64,000 nt of DNA from Silene latifolia (GCF_048544455.1 NC_133534.1:30766217-30830216), one strand, 5' to 3'; numbered from the stretch's first letter, positions 23,063-35,515 are shown. Numbers and translations are program-made. Notes: a model not told the origin generated them from the sequence alone.

Positions 23063-23677
23063 CCCGTTGACCGACCTATTGACCAAAGTAACTCGTTACT
23101 CAACCTAGCTATAGCCACTCGTCCGAGTAGTTAAGATACTTACACTTGGAGAGTATTCTTATGGTTGGTATTGAAATTTTGGGTTTAGTTTTGGGATTGA
23201 GCATCCTTACACTTGGCTGTTGCTAGCTTGACTTAGCTCCACATACCATAGTTCATATGTTCCCCTTTCTTACCCATTACTTATTGCCTTCTTCTACCTA
23301 TTGGCTTCTTTTACATGCTTGCATTTTGATTGTTTTTGGCTTGTGATATGAAATGACTACCATATTAGATTGCGGGCACACTCTCATGAGTCGAGGATAG
23401 GTGAGTGCTACTCACATAAAAATCCTTTCACATATAATGAGTATTGAGTGAATCGTGAGAGTCCAAAGTAAAAAAGATCATGCAAGGACCGAAAAGTTCA
23501 TTAGAAGTCATTCATGCTATGCCGCCATGTAAATCTCATCCATGTTTTTGCATTATCCTTTTTCCCATGTTGTTTCAGGTTTTGAATCATGATGCTTATA
23601 GCTTGTTTTAGGATATTGCAATTGATGGGATATGTTTTCTTGCTTTAGGACAAGCAAGAGTTTAGGCTGGGGTAGTT
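23063..23677 (+). mobile_element. Flanking gypsy LTR piece, then 3' UTR of another Athila-like element
   Basis: 23063-23130 continues the gypsy LTR begun at 16041. After that the sequence is like the 3' region of Athila-type elements, ending GGACAAGCAAGAGTTTAGGC and TGGGGTAGTT, a polypurine tract. No reading frame is present. Confidence 0.5.
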
Positions 23678-25318
23678 TGATGTGTCCATTTTATATATGA
23701 TTTTACCCCCTATATTAGCTCGGCTTTACTTGTTATTGCACTATTATTAGTGTATTTGTGAGCTAATTCTGTGTTCTAGTGTCTTTGTGTGTTTTCATCG
23801 TATTTTGTAGGAAATGAAGCTTTTAGTAGCTTTTCCCGTCAAATTAACATGCACTAGAGTTCACGAGGGTAGAAGAAACAAGAATTAATCATGCAGGGGC
23901 ATTTTGGGAAATTCTGAGCATAAATATCCCGAGCATTAAGAAATAATTGATATTCAAATAAAGAAATGAGTTTGGCCCAAGAAAATGTCCAAGTCAAGCA
24001 AGTGGAAAAGTCAAGCTTAGAGATTCTCCTAGGATGCCCAAATATGCAATTAACCGGGTGAATTAAGGAGCATTAATTATAAACTTTGGATCCCCTTGGC
24101 AATTAATCAAGAGTTTAAAGAAATAAATCAGAAAACACACGACCCCGATCGGGGTGGCCTGTCCCCGATCAGGGCAACCTTGCCCATGGAATTTTACGTT
24201 ATGCCCCTATTTTACTATAAATAGGGACCTTAATCTGTCATTAGGAGATATCTTTTTACACACTTTTATACTCTTCATATACTCTAAGCAACACAATTCT
24301 CTTAGTTTTTACTAGTTTACATTTTGTTAAGCAATCTTTCCTTTCTTATAAACAATTTCCATTAAGCATTTGTCCTTTATAATAGAAGCTAAGTTCTTAT
24401 TCAAGTTATTTGGGTTTCATATTGTGGTCTTATTGTTTAAGTTCTATTTTCTTGTTACGGTAATCTCAATTCTAGTTCATTTCACAGTTTTCATTCTCGT
24501 TATCTCATAGTTTTTATTATTGTTATTAGTATTAGCATTATTAGTTTGTTATTACATTTGATTATCAAGTTATTATCACCTTTAGTTTATTTCATAGCAT
24601 TTCCATTTACATTTCTCATCACTAGCAATTTCATTATTTCATATGTTATCTTTATTTAATTTATTCATAATTCTTAACATTTCATTTAGTTATAATTCCA
24701 TTGTTATCATGTTTATCATTTCATACATTGTCATTAGTTTAATTTCCATCATGAGTGAGTAGTCAAGGGAATAGGGAAGCCATGCATGTTTAATATTTAT
24801 AAATGTTAAATTAGGATGATGTAATATTGTTTAATAGTTTCTATCACATGCTTGTTTTATTTGCTAATCTTTGATAATTGATCACTATCTTTGATTAATT
24901 TGTTAATTCACTTTTATAAGTCGAGAGGCACAAAAATGAATTAGACTAAGCATGTTTTAGTAGACCGACCTAGCCAGAGCAATAGCTCGTTAGGACCCAT
25001 TCTATGGTTGACAATAAGGCCGATAGGATGGTTGTCATAAGACCTAAACAATTGACAATATTATCTATTCCGAGTTTAAGATGAACATCTATATCTTTGC
25101 ATGTGTGACCCGACTCCCCTAAACTCTTTTATCATATACATTTTACATTATTTTATTTGCAAGTTATCAAACCAAAACAAACAACCAATTGAATCGACCT
25201 AGATATAATTCTACCTATAGCAATTCACTACGCAATTCCCATCTCCTTGTGTTCGACCCCTACTTTACTACATTAATTTGTTAGCCAAGTTTAGGATACC
25301 TTTGATTAGGTTGCGACA
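23678..25318 (+). mobile_element. Athila-like LTR (third family)
   Basis: Starts TGATGTGTCCATTTTATATA after the polypurine tract and probably ends GGTTGCGACA near 25318, about 1.64 kb. It contains two CCCCGATCGGGG-type palindromes 20 bp apart (24143, 24163) and a TATAAATA box at 24216. The right end is uncertain because no partner LTR is in the window. Confidence 0.6.
24143..24174. promoter_or_regulatory. Two CCCCGATCGGGG palindromes upstream of a TATA box
   Basis: CCCCGATCGGGG at 24143 and CCCCGATCAGGG at 24163 start 20 bp apart, about 42 bp upstream of TATAAATA at 24216-24223. The core CGATCG matches that of the arrays in the other LTR families. Confidence 0.55.
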
Positions 25319-28300
25319 TTCCTAACACCACCCATGGTCCGGTTCTTCACATATCACCCGCCAACCCTTGGTCTGGGTCTTCAAACCTCTCAACCTAGCT
25401 ACCAATAGCTTGCACCACGACGCACCCTGACATCCACAAACCACTAGCCAAACTGTCCCCTACAACCCTCAACTAACACGCCCTAACCATCTTCCCTTAA
25501 ACCCGACACAAACCAACACAAACACACACTCACCACCCTTACCACCACCATGATAGCCAGTAGCCATCATCGTGGTCTCCCCTAACCCACGGTGGTCCCA
25601 CAACCGTCACAACCTTCTAGGACAGTAAACGGCTAAGGCATAAGCAGCCAACGACCTAAACACGACACAAACACCATACACAACCATTACCCGATGTGGA
25701 CAGGGCCACAAACCTGTCTTTGGATTTGGGCCACCTACCGATCTGCGGTCACGGGCCACCTGCACGCCAAGCCAAACTGTGGACATGCAGCGGTCTTTTG
25801 AAAGCCACGCTCGGCGGCGTAAAAATGCTTTCGACCGTATCGTTTTAGATCGGTCGGCTTCGTCTCGGCAACGGTCTCGAAACGATTAGGGATGTTCGGA
25901 TTCGCCACCAAGCATTTGTGGGATGCGTGGAACCCGTTCGAAATCCACTTTATACCTCTGTCAAACGAAGCACAAAGGAGTGTTTGACATAGGTAATAAA
26001 GATAAGGACTCGTCCCCCTTTTAGCATTCTATGCCTAAAATGACACTCGTACGCCCGGAATAAGGCCATCCACTATCCAAAGGCTCTGAGTATGGGGTGA
26101 GGGTACGTATTGGGTAGCCCTTTAATCACACAACCAATCCTGCCCGCGTTAGCGGCCTCTACTGATCAATCGTGGTTGTTTAAGTGCAAGAGTTGATAAA
26201 ACGGTGTAAATGCATGAATGCACATCCAAAAGTGTTAACCTAACATGTGAGATTTCTAAGTCGGTTTGTTAATCCAAATATCATGCATAAGATGTCAAGT
26301 TGGATTTATGGTTGATTTGCATGTGAGAACGGAAATTAAACATCCATTTACCAAATTCGGGTTATGATGCTTGACACGATCCATTTATTGAAAAAGGGTG
26401 TCAAATGACAAAGTGTAAAAACGTAAGCTTGTCAATCTGATCCATCATGTATTCGGAATAACCGTAATCGGGATCGTCCTAGACAAGTGCTAAAAACGAG
26501 GAAGAACATTGCCAGGCAGCCCTGTTAGGGCGCGAGCCTATTGGCGAGGTAAGGGGCTCTGCCCGGGTTTTAAAATATGAAAGCAGATGGCCTCTTGGGG
26601 CGCGAGCCATGGGGCAAGCCAAGGGGCGTCTCCTAGTTGTTAAAAAGGTTGTTTAACACCGTTTTTTGTGATGAAAGATTTGCAAATGTTGTTTGCATGA
26701 CTCGGAATAACTACTATTGTGTTAGTAACATTCGTCGTCGGATTTGTATGTTTGAAAAGTATGGTTTACAAATAAAATGTAAAATGTTTAATTTGAACTA
26801 ATCATGTTAAATTCATTTTGTAATTAGTCAAGTTAATCATCGTACTCGGATTAAACCGACATGGTATAAAGAACCAAGGATGATTATGAATTATGACTAA
26901 TATATTTGCAAATGTAAACAAATGAGAAAAATAGTAAATAAAAGAAAAGGGTGTTAAAATACCCATTAAAATGTAATTAACCTTTAAGTCGTTGAGTCAC
27001 GGAATAAACAATCATGGTATAAGGAACCAAGGATGATTTTTGTAATGGCCAAAACATGTTTATCATAAAAATGAAATAAAATGGTAAATAAGGAAAAAGA
27101 TTTCTTTTAAAATGTAATTAACCAATTAATATCACCGAGTCACGGATTAAACCGTCATGGTATAAGGAACCAAGGGTGATTATGATTTATGGTTAAAAAG
27201 TTTGTCATAAAAATGGTTTGAAACATTCGAAATGGTAAAAACCGTAAAAAGAAAGAAGTAAAAATAAAAGAAAGTGTTGAAGGAAAGACGAACTCAAACA
27301 CGTTTGAGTCTGACCTGGGCACCCCATTGAGGCGCGAGCCACTTTGCACAATAAGGGGCTTCTGCCTCAGGCCAAAACTCAGTTTTTGCTCGTCTAACCT
27401 AAATTTGAATCGTGTTATGCATCGTTCGTGCTTAAAGACTCATCAAAACAGTAAAGACATGAATTAAAGTGAGATATTTATACCCTCAAACTTACGTATT
27501 TTGATGTTTGCGAAGTAGACGACTTTAGAGACGGTTTTTTTGTTGTGACTAATCGCAATCAAAGAAGTTTAAAAGAGTGCCTTAAAAAAGGATTTGGTTT
27601 TGAAAATGAGTTGAAAATATATTAATTAAAACATGTTGATTAATGAGTTGAGTTGGTCGAATGGGTTGGTCTAATGCACGGCGACGGTACCAAACAATAT
27701 GTGTAAGGCTTGTGTTTACGATCGGTAGGTCGTAAACACTTGTCGATTTTGTGACTTAGGAAGTCGAGTATAGAAGTTTAAGGGAGATGTGAGGGGGCGG
27801 ACTCTCGCGTGAGTATTATGGTGTGTGATGGTGGGTATTTATAGATAAATGTGGGATGGTAGGTCGGTTGTGTTTACTTGGAGGCTAAGCAGACACCCCA
27901 TTGAGGCGCGAGCAAGCCTGCTATGCAATGGGGTGCCCTGTCCTTTTCAATTTGGACGTGGCCAATTCTCCATCCATTATTGATTTGTGGTATTCATATA
28001 AGATGTCGTGTAATAATATGGGCATCTAATAAGATGATTTTGGTGTTACTTGAGATAGGTGTTTTGTGTGCTTGACTCGGGTTTGACCCGTGTAAGTCGG
28101 GATTTGAATTTCGAGTCGGTTTTTGGCCCGGTGTCGGTCTTGACTCTAATTAGGGTCATTTTAATGGGAATGACATGATAAAAACATTCATGGCATTATT
28201 TTCGACATTCGAGATTTGGTTTGACTCGGTTTGACTCAGGTTCACTCGAGTTGCGGGTTTCTGAGTCGGTTTTGGGTCCGAAGATGGTTTTAACTCTAAA

Positions 28301-28473
28301 TAGTGTTATTTTAATGAAAATGAAGTTATAAAACTTTTGAAATCATTTTTCATAGCCGAGTAGTGCATTAAAACGTCTCATGTATAGCCAATCCAGGCAC
28401 GCATATCAAAAACACGTTATAGTCCGATCATCATCGGGTGGTTTTTGGAAGGTGCAGATACTGGGTATCTACA
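25319..28473 (-). mobile_element. 3' LTR of a Tat/Retand/Ogre-like gypsy element
   Basis: On the minus strand the LTR starts TGTAGATACCCAGTATCTGC right after a GGGGGCT tract. The part from 28473 to 26107 matches the fragment at 45430-49077 along its length. The left limit is not fixed: 25319-25800 is C-rich (CACC/ACCA) and may be LTR or a neighbouring gypsy fragment. The Tat-lineage call rests on the LTR start, the tract and the repeat-filled 3' UTR. Confidence 0.6.
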
Positions 28474-28486
28474 GAGCCCCCACTGT
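28474..28486 (-). other. Polypurine tract of the Retand/Ogre-like element
   Basis: The minus strand reads CACAGTGGGGGCTC and then the LTR start TGTAGATACC. A G-rich tract at the LTR edge fixes this as the 3' LTR and the element as minus strand. Confidence 0.65.
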
Positions 28487-28557
28487 GACTGAGGCTTGGA
28501 CAGGGCGAAAGTAAAAGTATGATCTCTAGGTCAATCGAAGATTACAATCTGAAGACC

Positions 28558-28665
28558 ATTGCGACGTCAAGGCGACTCAAAAGGGTTTGAGCCAAAGACC
28601 TGCCGTCGGGAAGGGCGACGTCAAGGCGACTCGGGGATTCGAGTCAAGGGCCTGCCGTCGGGAAT
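28558..28665. repeat. Tandem repeat, ~55 bp x 2
   Basis: GCGACGTCAAGGCGACTC followed by a GCCTGCCGTCGGGAA block occurs twice in tandem. Confidence 0.8.
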
Positions 28666-28726
28666 AGTTTAGAGTCTGTCGACTTTCGAATTAGGGTCGT
28701 TTAAAGTCCATTAGACTATGTTTAAA

Positions 28727-29122
28727 GGCTTGCCAGCCATAAGAAGGAATCATAGCTGAGGCATCTTTGGGATACGTCCTTGAATCTTTTGCGCGCAAAG
28801 GCTCGCCAGCCGGTGTTGAAGGCGGTGTGTTTTGAGGCTCGCCAGCCATAGGAAGGAGTCATACCTGAGGCATCTTCGGGATATGTCCTTGAGTCGTATC
28901 TTGTGTGCGTGCAAAGGCTCGCCAGCTGTGATAAGGAGTCGTACCCGAGGCATCTTCGGGATACGTCCTTGAGTTCTACCTTGTTTGCGGATAAAGGCTC
29001 GCCAGCTTGTGAAAAGGAGTCGTACCCGAGGCATCTTCGGGATACGTCCTTGAGTTGTACCTTGTTTGCGGACAAAGGCTCGCCACCCATATGCGTTGTA
29101 AGGCTCGCCAGCCATCTATGGT
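28727..29122. repeat. Tandem repeat, ~80 bp, four full units plus partial ones
   Basis: Units begin GGCTCGCCAGC and contain GAGGCATCTTCGGGATACGT. Starts at about 28728, 28836, 28916 and 28996 carry the full unit. Shorter fragments begin at 28800, 29077 and 29102. Confidence 0.9.
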
Positions 29123-30132
29123 CGAATGATCGACTGTGGAAAATAGCATGTGTGACATCCATTTAAAAATCGACACTCGCTGGGGAGTTAGAAACTTCTA
29201 AGGACTCGCCGGGGATATGAGTTGCTGCTTGCCGGGAGGTAGCGTGTGCCATGTAATCGGCGGGGTTAAAGTTCTTAGACTTGATGGGTCGCCGTTTGTT
29301 GGGAAGAACCTAGTACTCAGCTGGAGTGTGTTTGTCTTCTCAAGATTACCTGCATGTTTAGTGACCACATAAATCCGCAGTCGCATAGACAAGTACATTG
29401 AATGCAAGTATATAAGCAGGTACACATATAAGCACGCGAGCAGTTAGCATATAAGAAACTAGCATGTAATATCTCACACGAGGGGAGATAGAAGTTTTGA
29501 AAGTTGTGAAGCTTAAAAGCTGTTAAGAGTTGGAATTTGTTTGTCGTAGATCCGCGATTTGACAGATCGGAGACACATGACCATTGTGACATTGACTCAC
29601 ACGGACGCATACTGCCAGACTAACAGACAGGCGGTCGTGAACGTGATACAAAGTTGGTATCGACACGACATGGGGTGACTCTGACATGCTTTGTTAATGT
29701 AAGTGCAACTCTTTAGCCAAAAGAGGGTGAAAACGCGTATCAAATCTCTGAGGTAGAAGGTCCGCTTGGCTGGGGAACACGAATTGATTATCTTCTTCAG
29801 ACATCTTTGGCCCCGTTTTCTTGTTGGAGATCTCTTCTCGAGGTATGATGATTCGGAGAACGGAACCAAGACCTTGTCATCGCCCGAACCGAGCACTAGA
29901 CTAAAGGTGGTTTATTTTAGACTATAGTTTATAATCAAAAGGTGTTTGAGGATAAAGGATGGGTGGCGTCTCGAAAGAGAAGCCCCCAGAGTGGAAAGGT
30001 GAGAATTTGACAAAACAAGGAATGGGCGACGTCTTAAGGAAGAAGCCCCCAGTAAAGAGGTATAAGATTAATTTTTGTAGCTAGGTGGGTTGCTTTTTAG
30101 GATTGATGTTGATGGTTGAGATTGAATTGGGT

Positions 30133-30600
30133 GTGCGGTTGTGTCCCTGTTAGGGATTGCATACGTATTCGCGTGTTTGCGAAACCAAACCAGATCATAG
30201 TTCTAAGCTGGTTATTGAGGATTGAAAATTAGAAATGTTGTGAAAGGAGTATGCGGTTGTGCCCTTATAATAGGACTGCCTACGTATTCGCATGTTTGCG
30301 AAATCAAACCAGATCGTAGTTCTGAGCTGGTTATTGAGGATTGAAAATTAAAAATGTTGTAAAAGGAGTATGCGGTTGTGCCCTTGTACTAGGACTACCT
30401 ACGTATTCGCGTGTTTGCGAAATCAAACCAGATTGTAGTTATGAGTGTGTGTGCCTAAGCGAGTTGTTAGGACCTTAAAGTGATTTCGAGGGGTATGGTG
30501 GTGTCCTTAAAGGACTGCCTACGTATTCACGTGATGTGAAATCAAACCAGATCGTAGTTCTGAATGTGTGCCTAAGTGAATTGTTATGCCCTTAAAGTGT
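30133..30600. repeat. Tandem repeat, ~119 bp x 4
   Basis: Units start near 30135, 30253, 30372 and 30495, each with GCGGTTGTGCCCTT or a variant, CTACGTATTCGCGTGTTTGC and AAACCAGATCGTAGTTCTGA. The last unit is the most diverged. Confidence 0.9.
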
Positions 30601-30602
30601 GT

Positions 30603-31148
30603 GGGTCACGATGGTAAAAGCCGTTTGGTGACTCGAAAAATTGATTTGAGAGAATTCCCCTCGATTATGAATCGAAAAGGTGTAATTTTTGAAAACGTTC
30701 CTTATCATGTGAGCACACTAAAAAGTGGCCCCTAAGGGTAGATTGGGTATGTCCAGTTCTCGGTAGTAAAGCATTCGAGGACTCCGTATCTGGGTCAGGG
30801 TGAAAATGGCTTCGACATTATGGAATGTGGAGCTTGGTAATAATGGTTTGTTTGACAGATAAAAATCTGGAGTTGAGCGTCACGACGGAAAATTCCGTTT
30901 GGTGACTTGAAGGTTGATTGGAGATAAATACCTCTTGATCATGAATCGAAGAGGTATAATTTGTGAAAATGTTCCTTATCATTTGAGCACACTAAAAAGT
31001 GGACTCTAAGGGTAGATTAGGTATGCCATGTTCTCAATAGCAAAGCATTCGAGGACTCCGTGGGGATTGTAGTGAAAAATGGCTTCAACATTAGGGAATG
31101 TGGAGCTTGGTTATAATGGGTTTGCTTAACAGATAAAAAATCTGGAGC
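30603..31148. repeat. Tandem duplication, ~272 bp x 2
   Basis: Both units run from a CCGTTTGGTGACT block through GTTCCTTATCAT, GAGCACACTAAAAAGTGG and GCATTCGAGGACTCCGT to a GGAATGTGGAGCTTGG block. Confidence 0.85.
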
Positions 31149-31299
31149 AAGAATTTTGTGGTATTTAGGCCGATGGCTAACAGCTTGTAGTGTGATGCGG
31201 AATGGGGTCTCAGGCTGGATGTGGCCTGAGCACAAAATGGTTGGTGAATGATATGGGATCAGATTTTCATGTCTGGACCTTAAAGGTTAAGGTGTGATA

Positions 31300-31470
31300 T
31301 TACGAGCTTGAGGGGAATCCTCATAAGCCTAGATAGTTCTCCCTATAAAAGTCTCTAGAACGACTTAAGGGTGAAGCAAAGTTGGTTTTGACCTTGAGGG
31401 AAATCCTTAGGATCCTAGATAGGTCTCCCTGTAACAGCCTGTAGAAGGACTTAGGGGTGAAGCAGTTTTG
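31300..31470. repeat. Tandem duplication, ~90 bp x 2
   Basis: CTTGAGGGAAATCCT ... CTAGATAGGTCTCCCT ... GACTTAGGGGTGAAGCA occurs twice with small differences. Confidence 0.8.
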
Positions 31471-31499
31471 GTTGAGGTTTTAGTGTTTGGTGTTTGGTG

Positions 31500-31780
31500 T
31501 TTTGGACTTGTCGGTACGGGATTTTGCACTTGTTGGTCTTGGACTTTGTGTGGTTGACTCATGGGTCTTAGGCTTTGGAATTGTTGGTCCTGGGTTTTGT
31601 GTGTCGGACTCATGGGTCATGGGCTTTGGACTTGTGGGTCCTAGACTTTGTGTGTTGGACTCATGAGTCCTGGGCTTTGGACTTGTTGGTCCTGGACTTT
31701 GTGTGTTGGACTCATGGGTCTTGGGCTTTAGACTTGTTGCTCCTGGGCTTTGTATTTTGGTGTTGGACTTGTTGGTCCGA
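31500..31780. repeat. Tandem repeat, ~55-58 bp x 5
   Basis: Each unit has CTTGTTGGTCCTGGGCTTTG and TGTTGGACTCATGGGTC. The repeat yields W-rich open frames that are not genes. Confidence 0.85.
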
Positions 31781-31782
31781 AG

Positions 31783-32050
31783 TTTGAAAAGTGACGGTTT
31801 AATTCCGTTATTTAAAATTGTGGGAAAATATCGAATTTGAATTTCGCTATTTCATTTTTTTGAAAAGTGACGGTTTTGAGTTTCGTTAGTTGAAATTGTG
31901 GGAAAATAGCGAATTTGAATTTCACTATTTCGTTTTTTGAATGGGATGGTTTTTAATTCCGTTGTTTGGAATTGTGAAAATAGTGAATTTGAATTTTACA
32001 TCTTGTTTTTTATTTGAAATTGACGGTTTTATTTCCATCGTTTGAAGTTT
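31783..32050. repeat. Tandem repeat, ~70-75 bp x 4
   Basis: Units contain GTGACGGTTTTAATTCCGTT and AAAATAGCGAATTTGAATTT, with growing divergence rightwards. Confidence 0.85.
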
Positions 32051-32060
32051 GTGAAAATGG

Positions 32061-33692
32061 TGATACCGTCGTTTCTGTACCAAAAATAAACCTAAATATA
32101 CTAACAGAAACTAGTGATAAGTAGGGTCGATCTCCACAGGGAGGCAAGGTATCTATCTGTAGTCCGTCTATCAATGTCACAATTGGGGGGGGGGGGGGGG
32201 GGTTTAGTTTGGTTTTCTAAACTAATGAAGGTTTAAAGGGAAGAGTAGTGAAGAGAGAGCAATAAAAGACAGAAAATATAATAAAGGTGATCAAATAAGA
32301 GAGAACATGTCAGGATTTCGGTTCACCATGACAGTTTATCGACTCAGTCGCAAATAGCCCAGACAATCTACTGTGAGAAGGGTAAGGTAAAGGTCCTTCC
32401 GGTCCACTTTCTACCCTAGATTTCCACTAACTTAACTTCCGTCCTCGTTATGGTAGTCTACTGTTCATAGCAGGTTTGTTCATTCCAATCTTCCGATCCA
32501 GGAACGAAATTAACCAAATTAAAATAATTTGAAGCATGCATTCAACTAAATTGGTGATACAGTTAAATTGCCATGGGGACAGATTATCACATATAAATTG
32601 TCTAGCCTATTCGCAACATCGTCACAATCATACCATGGATTCCCTAGTCCTAACATAAAAGAGCTTAGCTACTCATATTACTAATGTTGTCAATATTAAT
32701 AACAATGAATATGCTAACTAGAGACATAATGAAATAACAAAAATTAACCATAAACTGAGATTAGGGCAGAATAATTAAGATGAAAAAGCAAAGATTAAAG
32801 CAAGGAAATAAAGAGATTAAGATTAAAAGGAGAAAGGAGATTACAATCACAAGCAATTCCGGCGTAAAGAACAACCAGAAATCCAAGCAAAAGAGATCCA
32901 AGGGTAAAGTTACAGTAGAAAGTTTTAATGAAGAGAATAAGAGAGTAAGAGCTGCGTTCTAAGAAGAGTCGAACCTCCTTATTAACCTAATTATGAAAGC
33001 TTAAATAGGAATACAAAAGTCTATCCCGAAATTAAGCCCAACACGGGTTAATTAATCCCGCGTAACATCAAAACCACTCGATCGAGTAACTTTATATCAC
33101 TCGATCGAACAAAATTAAGCTTAAACCACTCGATCGAGTAGAAAATTTACTCGATCGAGTAAACCATAAAATGCAACTACTCGATCGAGTAGAAAAAGGA
33201 GTCGATCGAACACAATTGTACTCGATCGAGTACTTTCCAGCGCACAATTCCTGCTTCGCGCACTGAACTTTAAACGGCTGCCATTTCTTCGTTACTTGGG
33301 CAAACAGAGATTTTCCGGTGGCGTTGGAAAGCTAAGAGAACAAGATTTCATCTCCAATTGGAATCACCTGAAAATATTCTGTAGAACTAAAGATATGACT
33401 CTTCAAAGTAGGCACTAGTAATTTGAAGTTCTTCCTTTGCTCGCCTAGCTAACTTACTTCTTTGCGCATCTCAAAATAGTAGTCTTAAGGCTCCGACTCA
33501 ACTAATATCCTAAATGCATGCATAGAGACAGGTATTAAGCTTGATTATGCTCCTATTTAGTTCATTCCTGCAAATAAGACAAGAGAAACCAAAGTAGACA
33601 ATTCGGGGGACATTTGTAGCTAAACACTACACAAAATGCATAGAAATGCGTGCAAATGAAGTACGAAATGCCTATATAAAATGCACGCATCA
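32061..33692 (-). mobile_element. 3' LTR of a minus-strand Athila-like element
   Basis: Plus strand starts TGATACCGTCGTTTCTGTAC and ends AAAATGCACGCATCA, 1632 bp. Reversed, its start and end match those of the LTRs at 53017 and 58017. It includes an 18-G run (32185-32202) and a palindrome array at 33076-33231, but no second LTR is found on the right. Confidence 0.85.
33076..33231. promoter_or_regulatory. Palindrome array in the U3 region of the Athila-like LTR
   Basis: Seven copies of ACTCGATCGAGT or variants, with core starts at 33078, 33101, 33130, 33151, 33181, 33202 and 33222 (spacings 23, 29, 21, 30, 21, 20). On the minus strand the array precedes a weak TATTTAAG-like box near 33005. 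Confidence 0.6.
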
Positions 33693-35515
33693 AATCTCCC
33701 CAAACCAAACATTTGCTTGTCCTCAAGTAAACTAAATGCAAACTAATGGAACGGAAATGAAAACTCAGAGCTAGTTATAACCTGTATACTTGAACCAAAT
33801 TAATGCAATCAAAAATTAACAATCATAGCTACAGCGGTCAACACGCAAACGAGTTATAAGATGTCCATAAACAAGGCTGACCTATCGACCTTGCAAGACC
33901 AACAAAATCAGACTCTCACGGGTCACTCTTCTCTCATTAAGCAAAGGGTGAATAAATATGTGAGAGAGAAAGAGAATACAGTCACTCACCTAAACTGCGA
34001 CCTACATAACATGCATGCAACCAAAATGACAGACGATTCAAGTACCACACATACATTCCAACCAACAATGTCCGTCACAGCTGAGGGCTTACAAATGATA
34101 TGGGAAAGTGAGGTTCAGGTAAGAAAAGGCAAAACAAATTATGGAAATGTGAAAGTAAAGCTTCAAGCTAGTTCCTAAACAAGGCCATATAAGACCATCC
34201 GAATCTCAACTGACTAGAAAATAAAGTACAAGTGCCCTTCATTGGCACACAACCCACCATCCAAAAACACTATCTCCTCAAAAAATGTATGAATAAGAAT
34301 AAGGAGTAGACCGTCACATGATAGAAATAAAAGCAGACGGTCTCAAAAACCAACAAATTTTCTAACTTTTCTTTCTTTCTTTACTCACTTGAATTCAACT
34401 TTTTCAATTTTTTTTTCGTTTTTCCTTTTTTCTTTCATTCACGTATCACTTTTTTTTTCAATTTCCTTTTTTTTTCTCCTTCACGTTTTTTTTCTTAGCC
34501 TTTTTTTTTCAATTTCAATTTTTTTTTTTTTTTCATTTCTTCCTTTCTTCATCCTCCACCAACTCCAATAATGAAAACAGGTCAAATCGCTGACGGAATA
34601 CACATACCACAAAAAACATACTAACTAGCTTGACTAGGCAGGCTCAGTTTTGGATGTAGCTAATGGGTCAAAAAGGCTAAATTTGGCTTAAGTGGAGCTA
34701 AATGGGTGAAAAAATGTAAGAAAGGGAAATTCGCAAGCGCCTCCCTGCATGTGACACCGACCACAAACCCGAATGTATGCATTTGACAAGTAATCGAATT
34801 TCATGAGTGTGCAATAATGATGAACATGTTATGTAAGGAGTACTACTCTCATTTCCTATGTAAACTGGTCATGGATGTCACCAGTTATGGCTCTAAAACT
34901 CATAAATTATGGAGTAGGTTGCCAATTTATCAGGTCAGGTCTAAACAGTCAGCTAAATTTGAACAAAAACTCGTAGATATGCGCAAGACTCAGCTAATAA
35001 CTATCAATTAGATGCAAGGCTCAAGTAAAAAAGACAAGTTAAAGTGCAATTTCATCACGGAAATCTACCGTTCTGACTCAACTTATATGCAAAATGAAAC
35101 GTGAATTTTTTATTAATTTTCATTTTTTTTTTGATTTTTGATTTTTTGAATTTTTTTTAAATTTTTATGGGATTTTGATTTTTTTTGGAAATAAATAAGC
35201 AATGCATACAGAAATTAAACGTGATAACAGACATGCAATAAAAACAAAATGCAGACACAGAAATGGATGCATAACCTCCCCAAACCAAACCGTATAATGC
35301 ACTCATTGTAACCAAAAATAAGGAAAGGAAATGCAAACTAGAAAAGAAGAGAGTGAAGCGCGAAAAAAAAACCTTACAAGAATACGCGAAATAAGGACCT
35401 CCCCAAACCAGACAGCAACATGGGAGGTCACAGCTAGCGGCTTCAGAGCAGCTAAGTTGCGAACAGAATACAAGAGTACCGCACAAAAGGACTGCCAAAG
35501 CAAAGAGGGCTAAAT
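33693..35515 (-). mobile_element. 3' UTR of the minus-strand Athila-like element, truncated
   Basis: Reversed, this matches 56500-58016 of the complete element: polypurine tract (33693-33725), the CTTGCAAGGTCGA block, an A/G-rich run (34372-34560 reversed) and two more GGTTTGGGGAG motifs near 35278 and 35400. Homology ends near 35515, shortly before the LINE, so the 5' part of the element has been lost. No protein is encoded. Confidence 0.75.
34372..34560 (-). repeat. Pyrimidine (sense purine) tract
   Basis: Long T/C run, equivalent to the A/G tract at 57240-57372. It lies about 680 bp from the LTR. Open frames here code for poly-Phe/Ser and are not genes. Confidence 0.8.

Larger units (their letters stand above)
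28487..32060 (-). mobile_element. 3' UTR of the Retand/Ogre-like element, filled with tandem repeats
   Basis: No coding frame of the gypsy type occurs. The interval holds at least six unrelated short tandem-repeat families in series, listed separately. Open frames on both strands here are produced by the repeats. Tat-lineage elements are known for tandem repeats in the 3' UTR, so the arrangement fits. The Athila-like LTR at 32061 interrupts or ends it. Confidence 0.6.

Noticed and set aside
28722..29176. Several overlapping frames of 66-146 codons on both strands
   Set aside because: They are produced by the ~80-bp tandem repeat, whose length lets several frames stay open. Similar proteins appear in different frames of the same DNA.
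31575..31787. W-rich 70-codon frame
   Set aside because: Encoded entirely by the ~57-bp tandem repeat, and mirrored by a frame on the other strand.
34389..34571. Phe/Ser-rich membrane-like protein
   Set aside because: Translation of a T/C-rich tract in a 3' UTR, low complexity only.
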